Part shown: piece after piece, positions 1 through 6,418 of the stretch
Numbering within the stretch: the first letter of the stretch is position 1
Layout of the letters: each line of letters opens with the position of its first letter
Origin: Oscillospiraceae bacterium
GTDB lineage: Bacteria; Bacillota; Clostridia; Oscillospirales; Ruminococcaceae
Direction: 5' to 3'
Assembly (NCBI GenBank): GCA_017828935.1
Contig: JAGAUG010000096.1
Span: forward strand, 1-9,809
Length of the DNA stretch: 9,809 nt
The notes under the pieces: model-generated
Database searches by the model: none
The model's input: only the letters and a program-made list of their open reading frames with translations
What the model was told of the DNA's origin: nothing
Made by a program: the position numbers and the translations under genes

Positions 1-1442
1 AATATAATAATTAAATATAAAATCTTGGGTTTTAGAACCGTCGGGGTTTATTTTTATAGAATTTTCGACAGGCGAGACAGTATAAAAATAATGTATATTT
101 TGTAACATATCTTCCCAACTAGACCCATCAGTCTTTTTTCTAAAAAATTCGTGTTTAAAATTTTTAGAAACTAAGCTCTCTAAATTATTACTCGGATCAT
201 AATTTATTTTAACTCTAACCGGGATTTTAAGCTCTACTTCTGGTTCCCAATATAACAACAAATATCGATGTCCATCTTCTTTTGGATTTAGTTTAAATAC
301 TTCACTTCCGGCTCCTGTATTTAACTTATCTCTTACAGTTTCATTTTTAAACTCTTCGACTGTCTTTCCTGTTACATCATTTTCATTTCCGGTTCCCTTC
401 AAACCATCAAATTCTAAATAATAACAATTATTTATCGTCCCATAATATAATTGTCCACAAATTCCGCCTCTAAGAGCTTCTGTACTTCCTGTCGCTTTTA
501 TCTCTGTGTTAGTACTATAACTATTCGTTACACTTCCTCCATAACAATCACCTATCAGCCCTCCTCCATAGCCAGAGCCATAGCCAGAGCCAGAGCCCAC
601 TACTTCACAACCGCTACTATAACAACTCGTCACTGTTCCATAACAATCACCTATCAGCCCTCCTCCATAGCCAGAGCCAGAGCCAGAACCATAGCCTACT
701 ACCGTACACCCGCTACTATAACAACTCGTCACTGTTCCAGGACAAAAACCTATCAGTCCTCCTCCATCGCCATCGCCAGAGCCAGAGCCTTTCGCTCTTA
801 TAAAAGAATTTTTTATTCCTAAGTTTTCTATCTTTCCTTCTGAGCCAACATACCCAAATAATCCCGCGTAAGCATTTCCTGAATCATTATAAACATTACA
901 AAATAGCCCGCTAATCGTATGTCCTGCTCCGTTAAATTCTCCTGTGTATACACAAAGCTCTCCAGTTTTTCCATTTACTATATGACCATCGCCAATCGGC
1001 GTCCAACCTTCGCTCGGATTAGTTAAACTACCTGTACTCGGCTCGGTATTTGATCCTTCTTTAAGATTCTTAGCATAATCTTCTCCCCAAGTTTTCCAAG
1101 CTCCTAAATTAGTTTGATCCTCGTCTTTTTTATTAAATTCGATATCGTTTATTAATATCGCATTTGTGGTTCTTCCTCCTGGATTTGTTATTCCATCTTC
1201 TCCATTTATCATCTTAGCAAACCAATATAATTCTTCTTTACTCGAAATTTCATATTGCTTAGTAGTTGTATTATAATTCGGCTCTGTAGTTTCCAATCCA
1301 AAAGACCGAATACTAATACTTAGTATAAATATAATAAAAATTATTATATATTTATATCTACTAGTACCCCCCCCCGTACCAAATTTTGGTAATTTAATGT
1401 TTAAATTATTTTTTAAATTATTTAATTTTTTATAAAATACAC
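1..1442 (-). CDS. GLUG-repeat secreted surface protein, 3' end off window, start region frame-disrupted
   Basis: The frame is open from the left window edge to about 1500 without a stop. It encodes a basic stretch, a hydrophobic signal-peptide core (IIIFIIFILSISI) and a mature start near LETTEPNY. Next comes the motif ISSKEELYWFAK...INDIEF...GWTPIG that typically opens GLUG proteins, then GEFNGAGHTISGLF, AGLFGYVG, and GLUG units of the form GGLIGDCYGTVTSCYSSG. A post-repeat segment ending RYLLLYWEP and a 70-residue non-repetitive region run off the edge. GLUG proteins are usually cell-surface or adhesin-like; the function here is unknown. No ATG, GTG or TTG lies in this frame upstream of the signal peptide. 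The GTG at 1440-1442 is 8 bases after AGGAGG but stops at 1422-1424. One extra A in the run at 1426-1431 would fuse it to the gene. The coordinates assume that GTG. The gene could be a phase-off allele, a slippage-expressed gene or a sequence error. The family call is firm; the start is not. Confidence 0.72.
541..738 (-). repeat. 99-bp tandem repeat, two copies, encoding GLUG units
   Basis: Copies at 541-639 and 640-738 are each 99 bases and nearly identical, and a diverged partial third copy begins at 739. Read on the minus strand each encodes 33 residues starting GTVTSCYSSGC and ending GGGLIGDCY. Inside each unit is a linker built of 6-base steps giving alternating GS and GY dipeptides, in a different order in each copy. 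The unit length is a multiple of three, so gain or loss of copies would keep the frame. The block is much richer in GC than its flanks. Confidence 0.9.
1367..1375 (-). repeat. Homopolymer of nine G (minus strand) ahead of the signal peptide
   Basis: Nine consecutive C on the plus strand, flanked by GTAC on both sides, in a region otherwise almost entirely A and T. On the coding strand it gives a GGG glycine run just before the residues SRYKY that begin the signal peptide. Runs of eight or more G or C are classic slipped-strand sites for phase variation of surface genes. With nine G the upstream open frame continues into the gene; eight or ten would break that continuity. Confidence 0.85.
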
Positions 1443-1450
1443 AAAAATTT

Positions 1451-1456
1451 CCTCCT
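1451..1456 (-). promoter_or_regulatory. Ribosome binding site AGGAGG of the GLUG gene
   Basis: AGGAGG on the minus strand lies 8 bases before GTG (1442-1440) and 6 bases before an overlapping TTG. Both of these starts meet stops within seven codons in the sequence as given. No start codon of the usual kind lies in the frame that carries the signal peptide. A full consensus site between an ideal promoter and the gene marks the intended start here and so exposes the one-base frame problem. Confidence 0.8.
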
Positions 1457-1485
1457 AATAAAACAAAAAATATGTTTTTTATTAT

Positions 1486-1514
1486 ATTATAATATATTTT
1501 TTATTATATGTCAA
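1486..1514 (-). promoter_or_regulatory. Consensus sigma-A promoter of the GLUG surface gene
   Basis: On the minus strand TTGACA (1514-1509) is followed by exactly 17 bases and then TATAAT (1491-1486). Both hexamers match the vegetative consensus perfectly, and the spacing is optimal. Transcription would start near 1479, leaving a leader of about 35 bases before the candidate GTG. Such an ideal promoter suggests that strong transcription is intended even though the reading frame at the start is broken. Confidence 0.85.
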
Positions 1515-1578
1515 GTGTTTTTATAAAAAAATTTTAGTAAATTTAAAACTGAATTTTATAATATAATTTGCATTTAAA

Positions 1579-1605
1579 AAAAATTTAAAAAATTTTTAAA
1601 TTTTT
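1579..1605. repeat. A/T palindrome directly upstream of the mreB -35 box
   Basis: A perfect inverted repeat with 13-base arms (1579-1591 and 1593-1605) around a single central base, made only of A and T runs. It ends one base before the -35 hexamer of the mreB promoter. It could act as an UP element or bent-DNA segment, or bind a regulator. In DNA this AT-rich such palindromes also arise by chance, so the function is uncertain. Confidence 0.4.
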
Positions 1606-1606
1606 A

Positions 1607-1635
1607 TTGAGAAAATTAAAGAATAAAGTTATAAT
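1607..1635 (+). promoter_or_regulatory. Main promoter of the mreBC operon
   Basis: TTGAGA (1607-1612), a 17-base spacer and TATAAT (1630-1635) match the vegetative sigma consensus in 11 of 12 positions. The predicted start near 1642 leaves a leader of about 60 bases to the mreB ATG. A second, poorer-placed candidate, TTGAAA-N16-TATAAT, lies at 1653-1680; it would start transcription almost at the ribosome site and is less likely to be used. Confidence 0.75.
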
Positions 1636-1702
1636 ATTAATTAGTAGAGTTTTTGAAATATAAAATAATATAAGTATAATAACAAAAAGGAGCTTTTAAT
1701 TT

Positions 1703-2722
1703 ATGTTTTCGTTTTCTAAAGATATTGGTATAGACTTAGGAACTGCTAACACTTTGGTTTTTCTAAAAGGAAAAGGAATTATTATAAGAGAACCGTCTGT
1801 TGTCGCTGTAGATACAAGAGATAATTCTGTTAAATATGTCGGAAAAGAAGCCAAAAATATTATAGGTAGAACCCCAGGAACTATTGTCGCTGTTAGACCT
1901 TTAAAAGACGGTGTTATCGCTGATTTTGATACTACTTCGAATATGCTTCAAATTTTTATAAAAAAAGCAATCAACGGTTCGCTTCTCTCTAGGGCAAGAG
2001 TCGTAATTTGCATCCCTTCTGGAGTCACCGCTGTCGAAAGAAGAGCCGTTAAAGAAGCATCTTTTAAGGCCGGCGCGAAGCAAGTCGCTATTATCGAAGA
2101 ACCTATGGCGGCAGCTATTGGAGCCGGATTACCTGTTTCCGAAGCAACTGGTAGTATGGTCGTCGATATCGGCGGAGGAACAAGCGAAGTCGCTGTTATC
2201 TCTCTCGGCGGAATCGTCGCCGCAAAGTCAGTCAGAGTCGGTGGCGATGAATTCGATTCTTCGATAATACAATACATCAAAAGAAAATATAATTTATTAA
2301 TCGGCGATCGAACCGCCGAAAATATAAAAATATCGCTGGGCTCAGCTTCTCCTCAACCAGACGAAAATAATATTACAATGACAATAAAAGGCCGAAACCT
2401 GATGGATGGGCTTCCTAATAATATCGATATTTGCGCTAAAGAAATTAGAGAAGCGTTGCTCGATCCCCTATTTTCTGTAATCGAAGCAATTAAAACAACT
2501 TTAGAAAAAACCCCTCCAGAGTTAGCCGCCGATATTATCGATAACGGAATCACTTTAACTGGCGGAGGCGCTCTCTTAAAAGGCTTTGATACTCTTATTT
2601 CTTCTGAAACCGGAATGCCAGTAAATATTGCTGAAGATCCTTTAGATTGTGTAGCTAAGGGAACCGGTAAAGTTTTAGAAGAAATAGACAAATTAAAAGA
2701 TGTTTTAGTCGATACAGAATAA
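1703..2722 (+). CDS. mreB: Rod-shape determining actin homologue MreB
   Basis: MreB polymerises into membrane-attached, ATP-bound filaments that orient lateral peptidoglycan synthesis. The 339-residue length is normal. Visible actin-fold ATP motifs are phosphate-1 DIGIDLGTANT (7-17), the EEP motif (132-134) with the glutamate expected to activate water for hydrolysis, phosphate-2 DIGGGTSEVAV (155-165), and the adenosine motif LTGGGALLKG (285-294). The N-terminal FSFSKD stretch fits the amphipathic membrane anchor of Gram-positive MreBs. The ATG at 1703 is set by AAAAAGGAG ending at 1692, a 10-base gap. mreC follows 31 bases later, so the two are probably cotranscribed. MreB paralogues such as Mbl cannot be fully excluded, but adjacency to mreC supports MreB. 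Confidence 0.96.
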   Translation: MFSFSKDIGIDLGTANTLVFLKGKGIIIREPSVVAVDTRDNSVKYVGKEAKNIIGRTPGTIVAVRPLKDGVIADFDTTSNMLQIFIKKAINGSLLSRARVVICIPSGVTAVERRAVKEASFKAGAKQVAIIEEPMAAAIGAGLPVSEATGSMVVDIGGGTSEVAVISLGGIVAAKSVRVGGDEFDSSIIQYIKRKYNLLIGDRTAENIKISLGSASPQPDENNITMTIKGRNLMDGLPNNIDICAKEIREALLDPLFSVIEAIKTTLEKTPPELAADIIDNGITLTGGGALLKGFDTLISSETGMPVNIAEDPLDCVAKGTGKVLEEIDKLKDVLVDTE

Positions 2723-2753
2723 ATAAAATAAAAATTATATTTCAGGAGATAAC

Positions 2754-3665
2754 ATGAAAAAAAATAGATCCAAAAATAAATATTTGTTAATTTTTATTGT
2801 TTTTATGTTTTTATCTTCGTTGTTGTTTTATTTTTCTAATAAAAAAGATTCTTCAAAAAACTTATCTTTTGAGAATATCGTTTCTGTTGTTTCGTCCCCT
2901 TTACAAAAATTTTTTTATACAACATCAACAGGCTTAAGTAGCTGGTTCAAAACAACTTTTATAAAAAACGAGCTTAAAGAAAAAAATATTAAACTTCAAA
3001 ACGAAATTAATAGTCTTAGAAATCAATTAGTTGATTTTAATAAATATAAAATCCAAAATCAAGAATTATTAAATTTATTAAATATTAAAGATTCTATATC
3101 TTCTTTGAAATTAAAATCAGCTCTTGTAGTCGGTAGGATATCAAACGATCCGTTCAAGTCTTTTATTATCGACAAAGGTAGCAACAATAATATAAAACAT
3201 AAAGATTGTGTTATTACTTCCCAAGGACATGTTGGATTTGTTGATAAAGTTTACTTGACAACTTCAGTTGTAAAGACTATTTTAGATAAAGACGTCGCTA
3301 TTGGAATCTATGATATTAACAATGCTGAGTCTGGGGTTCTAACAGGAACAAAAATTTTAGCTAATAAAAATATGACCAAGATGAAATATTTATCAAGACA
3401 AACAACAGTAAAACCAGACGATATTTTAATTACGTCTGGTGTTGGAAACAACTTCCCAAAAGGATTATTAGTTGGAAAAATTATAGATTTAAAACAAGAA
3501 TCACACGATACTTCTTACTTTGGTTTAGTTGAGCCTTTTTGTGATTTTAATAATTTAAATCATGTTTTCGTTGTTGTTTCGTTTTTTAATCAAGAAATTA
3601 ATCAAGAAATTAATCAAGATATAAAATTAGGTGAGTCTGGGCTATATTTTGGAGCTTCGAATTAA
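2754..3665 (+). CDS. mreC: Rod-shape determining protein MreC
   Basis: MreC is an extracytoplasmic scaffold that links MreB filaments to the wall synthases of the elongasome. The 303-residue protein has a short basic N-terminus, one transmembrane helix (about 10-27), a coiled coil rich in K, E, L and N (about 72-112) and the paired beta-barrel region (about 120-278) with GHVGFVDKVYLTTSVVKTILD and the ITSGVGNNFPKGLLVGKI motif (226-243) typical of the family. The ATG follows AGGAGATAAC with ideal spacing. The C-terminal tail carries a short tandem peptide NQEINQEINQDI from a 12-base DNA repeat, then an unconserved end. It lies directly behind mreB in one operon. Overall identity is weak across the family, but the architecture and context make the call secure. 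Confidence 0.93.
   Translation: MKKNRSKNKYLLIFIVFMFLSSLLFYFSNKKDSSKNLSFENIVSVVSSPLQKFFYTTSTGLSSWFKTTFIKNELKEKNIKLQNEINSLRNQLVDFNKYKIQNQELLNLLNIKDSISSLKLKSALVVGRISNDPFKSFIIDKGSNNNIKHKDCVITSQGHVGFVDKVYLTTSVVKTILDKDVAIGIYDINNAESGVLTGTKILANKNMTKMKYLSRQTTVKPDDILITSGVGNNFPKGLLVGKIIDLKQESHDTSYFGLVEPFCDFNNLNHVFVVVSFFNQEINQEINQDIKLGESGLYFGASN
3588..3620 (+). repeat. 12-bp tandem repeat in the mreC 3' end
   Basis: The 12-base unit AATCAAGAAATT occurs twice in full (3588-3599, 3600-3611) and a third time as AATCAAGAT. It encodes NQEI, NQEI, NQD. It is in frame and lies after the folded beta domains, so changes in copy number would alter only the tail length. Confidence 0.85.
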
Positions 3666-3712
3666 AAAATAATATTTTTATAATTTAATATTACATAAAT
3701 TTATATAAACTC

Positions 3713-3721
3713 GGGAGATGA
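3713..3721 (+). promoter_or_regulatory. Ribosome site that favours a TTG start for the permease
   Basis: GGGAGATGA resembles the anti-Shine-Dalgarno complement GGAGGTGA. The ATG at 3718 is inside this element with no spacer after GGGAG, so it cannot be well served by it. The in-frame TTG at 3727 is 9 bases after GGGAG and 5 after the whole element, which is a normal distance. Confidence 0.6.
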
Positions 3722-3726
3722 AAAAT

Positions 3727-5034
3727 TTGAAAGAAAACAAAAAAAAATTAGTATTTGTTTTAGATAATATAAAAAACTTATTGGGTCTAAATAAAATGTC
3801 TGAAAATTTTATTGTTTTTTCTAATGTTCATCTTGGATTTTTAATGTTTTATACGTTACAACTTGTTTTTATGAATACGCTATTAAGACGTTTTTCTGAC
3901 GGAAACGATATAATTTATTTATATAACATGATATTTTTTTCGTTTATTCCAGTCGGGATGATGTTAGCAGCTTTTTCTATTAAAAAAAAATCGTTTATAT
4001 TAACAATGCGATCTAGCTTATATCTTTGGATCGGAATCTTAATCGTAACTTTGTCTTTAATTATTACAAAACAACTTGACCGTTTTTGTTATTTATTAGC
4101 TTTTGTTTCTTCGCTCGCTAACGGTTGTTATTGGATCGCTTATTATATCGCTTTAACAGACTATACAGATATTTATAACCGTGATGTTGGGCTTTCTGTT
4201 ATCGGAATTTATACAGGCCTTGCTAACGTGATAATTCCCCTTGTTGGTGGCTATATTATAAAAATATTCGAAAATTATACAGGATATATAATAATGTTTT
4301 GTTTCGCATTCGCGGTAGCAACCCTTTCGATCTTAGAAACTAGAAATTTTAAAATTCACAAAAAAAATATCGAAGATGAAAAAGACACAGATAAAGAAGT
4401 TCATATGTTAGTTGCTATAAAATATATAATAAAAGACAAAATTTGGCTTTACAGTTCTTTAAGCGAATTTTTTAGAGGAATTAGAGACGGAGTTTTTATA
4501 TTTTTATTAAACGTCTTAATTTTTTCTGTCAGCGCCAACGAAGCACTTGTTGGAATAAACGCTTTTATTGCTGGGGTTATAAATATTATTTCTAATTGGG
4601 TATTAGGAAAGATTTTATCGAATTCAGTTAAAGATAATAAAATAAGATTATTAATAATTTCTGTTTCAGTTTTATTTTCTTCGAGTTTTTTGTTATTATT
4701 AAAATTAAATATTTTTACTTTGATTACTATGACTTGTATTAACGCGTTTTTTACGATATTTATACAAAATATTACTCAAAGTGTTTTTTGTCTGTCAGTT
4801 CAAATAAATAAAGAATCAAAAAATTTAAGAGTTGAATCTTTTGTTATGAAAAGCTATTTTTTAGCTTTCGGAAGATTTATCGGTATTTTATTTATGTTAA
4901 TCTTACCTGAAACAGACTTATTTACAGTTTTAGGAATTATTTTCTTAACACTACTTCAAATCGGAACTGTTATTACTGCTCAAAAAACAATATTATTAAT
5001 AAAAAAATCAGAAAACCAAGAATCTTGTAACTAA
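3727..5034 (+). CDS. Twelve-helix MFS-like permease, substrate unknown
   Basis: A 435-residue hydrophobic protein (438 if the ATG at 3718 were used). About twelve membrane segments fall in two halves separated by a charged cytoplasmic loop (about 207-230, IHKKNIEDEKDTDKE), the layout of the major facilitator superfamily. Family-like stretches include GCYWIAYYIALTD (136-148 in ATG numbering), NRDVGLSVIGIYTGLAN (154-170) followed by IIPLVGGYII, and the second-half segment SEFFRGIRDGVFIFLLNVLIF. This resembles uncharacterised Bacillota MFS proteins. The start was chosen as TTG because the ribosome site overlaps the ATG. It sits 61 bases after mreC and may be cotranscribed, in the slot where mreD usually lies. 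MreD is much shorter and has about five helices, so this is not MreD. The substrate cannot be told; an envelope-related role is only suggested by position. Confidence 0.75.
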   Translation: MKENKKKLVFVLDNIKNLLGLNKMSENFIVFSNVHLGFLMFYTLQLVFMNTLLRRFSDGNDIIYLYNMIFFSFIPVGMMLAAFSIKKKSFILTMRSSLYLWIGILIVTLSLIITKQLDRFCYLLAFVSSLANGCYWIAYYIALTDYTDIYNRDVGLSVIGIYTGLANVIIPLVGGYIIKIFENYTGYIIMFCFAFAVATLSILETRNFKIHKKNIEDEKDTDKEVHMLVAIKYIIKDKIWLYSSLSEFFRGIRDGVFIFLLNVLIFSVSANEALVGINAFIAGVINIISNWVLGKILSNSVKDNKIRLLIISVSVLFSSSFLLLLKLNIFTLITMTCINAFFTIFIQNITQSVFCLSVQINKESKNLRVESFVMKSYFLAFGRFIGILFMLILPETDLFTVLGIIFLTLLQIGTVITAQKTILLIKKSENQESCN

Positions 5035-5061
5035 TAAAATATTAATTAAAAAATATTTTTA

Positions 5062-5114
5062 GAGGCTGTAGCAAAGCGATTTTTAAATCGAATTAACTAC
5101 AGCCCCATATTTTT
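5062..5114 (+). terminator. Nested hairpin terminator between the convergent operons
   Basis: GGCTGTAG (5064-5071) pairs with CTACAGCC (5097-5104), and inside the loop CGATTT (5077-5082) pairs with AAATCG (5085-5090). Five T follow at 5110-5114, fitting factor-independent termination of the mreBC-permease transcript. Read on the other strand the stem is followed by a broken T-rich stretch, so it may also stop the murG operon. Its outer ends (GAGGCTGTAG and GGGGCTGTAG read inwards) also resemble short transposon terminal repeats. Confidence 0.65.
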
Positions 5115-5248
5115 GTTGTTGATTACTAATAATAGTTCATCATTATTGAAACGTTAAAGAACTAGAGAATTAAAAAAACTAACTCAAAAATAAAAAATCA
5201 CAAAATTTTACACTTTAATTCTCGAAAAAAAATTATTATTTAATTTAA
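5115..5248. other. Non-coding remainder of the convergent intergenic region
   Basis: No gene is seen. The only clear structure is a 10-base inverted repeat, GAGAATTAAA at 5165-5174 and its complement at 5214-5223, spaced by 39 bases. It is AT-rich, and on the minus strand it could form a weak terminator stem behind murG. No known RNA family was recognised. Confidence 0.45.
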
Positions 5249-6364
5249 TTAAATTTGTTTTATAATATTATAAATTTTATCACAAGCGTCAGTAACAGCC
5301 ATTTTTTTTATATTCTGTTGCATCCTCAAAATATTAATATTATTAGAAACTAAATTTATTACTTCTTGATAAAGCTTTTGATCTGTCAAATCTTTTTCTT
5401 GAATTAAAATCGCTGCATTATTATCAGCTAAAACTTTAGCGTTATGATATTGGTGGTTTTCCGCAACATTCGGAGACGGAATCAAAATACAGGCTCTTCC
5501 AACAGCTTGAAGTTCACTTAAAGTAATCGCCCCCGCCCGACAAATAACAATATCCGCCGCAGCCAAACATTCGTCCATATTATCTATGTATTCTTTAATA
5601 TTTATATTACTAAAATTTTTTATATTAATATCTTGTTTATTTAATAAACTCAAAAATTCTTCAAAACCAAACTTTCCTGTCGAGTGTATATAATACAAAT
5701 TATTATTTTTATAAGTTTTAGAAATTAAACTCGCTACGGATTTATTAATAGTCCTAGCTCCTAAACTCCCTCCAAAAGACAAAATACAAATCGAATTTTT
5801 TGAAATTCCAAGTTTTTCTCTAGCCTTATCTCTATCTGTAAATAATATTTCTTTTCTTATTGGGTTACCAGTAATTTCTATCTTAGAACCTCGACTTAAA
5901 TACCTCGAAGCTTCTTTTACGGCTAATAAAACTCTATCAACTTTTTTAGAAAGTAATCTTGTTGTTATTCCCGGGTACGCATTTTGTTCATGTGTTAAAG
6001 TTTTTATCCCTAGTTGCGCAGCTGTTTTTATTATCGGACCTGTTACATATCCGCCAGTTCCAATAACTAAATCTGGCTTAAAATCTTTTAATATTTTTTT
6101 TGATCTTTGACTCGAAGTAATTAACAATCCAATCGCTTCTATATTATTTAATATATTTCTAAAATTTATTTTTCTTTGAAAGCCCTTGACTTTGATCCCA
6201 ACAAATTCAAATCCTGCTTTAGTTGCTAACTTATATTCCATATGATCTGGATTCCCGACATAAATAATTTTTGAATCAGGTTCTTTTGTTTTAATAAAAT
6301 TAGCAATGGCCAAAGCTGGGTTAATATGACCAGCCGTTCCGCCCCCTGTTATAATTACTCTCAA
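5249..6364 (-). CDS. murG: Lipid II synthase MurG (UDP-GlcNAc transferase)
   Basis: MurG transfers N-acetylglucosamine from UDP-GlcNAc to lipid I on the inner membrane face, giving lipid II. The 371 residues match the family length. The glycosyltransferase family 28 fold shows the N-terminal glycine-rich loop TGGGTAGHINPAL (6-18, with the conserved His13), GTGGYVTGP (102-110), HEQNAYPG (125-132), GGSLGAR (198-204), the C-terminal UDP-sugar motif RAGAITLSE (276-284) and PSPNVAENHQ (296-305). The start is TTG at 6362-6364, fixed by the conserved MRVIITGGG beginning; the ribosome site upstream is only a weak GAAAGAAG. It is the last gene of the wall operon, 54 bases after ftsW, suggesting translation is reinitiated or runs at a lower rate. 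Confidence 0.96.
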   Translation of the reverse strand: MRVIITGGGTAGHINPALAIANFIKTKEPDSKIIYVGNPDHMEYKLATKAGFEFVGIKVKGFQRKINFRNILNNIEAIGLLITSSQRSKKILKDFKPDLVIGTGGYVTGPIIKTAAQLGIKTLTHEQNAYPGITTRLLSKKVDRVLLAVKEASRYLSRGSKIEITGNPIRKEILFTDRDKAREKLGISKNSICILSFGGSLGARTINKSVASLISKTYKNNNLYYIHSTGKFGFEEFLSLLNKQDINIKNFSNINIKEYIDNMDECLAAADIVICRAGAITLSELQAVGRACILIPSPNVAENHQYHNAKVLADNNAAILIQEKDLTDQKLYQEVINLVSNNINILRMQQNIKKMAVTDACDKIYNIIKQI

Positions 6365-6418
6365 ATATAAACAACTTCTTTCTTTTTATTTCTAAAATAA
6401 ATTAATAACTAAAAAAAT

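Noticed and set aside
541..738. CRISPR-like array
   Set aside because: The repeats are contiguous 99-base coding units with no unique spacers, and they translate into GLUG motifs.
451..822. Plus-strand open frame of 123 codons with a repetitive S, T, I, A and R-rich product
   Set aside because: It is the antisense shadow of the GLUG repeat block. It has no ribosome site, and its repetitiveness mirrors the minus-strand 99-bp repeats.
1381..1385. TTG just before the G run as the start of the GLUG gene
   Set aside because: It would need ten G to stay in frame and has no ribosome site close upstream, while the AGGAGG lies about 65 bases away.
1948..2691. Minus-strand open frames opposite mreB
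   Set aside because: They lie antisense to a clearly conserved mreB, lack ribosome sites and show no family features.
5119..5150. Possible small RNA hairpin formed by AATAAT and ATTATT stretches
   Set aside because: The pairing is imperfect and only A/T, as expected by chance in this composition.
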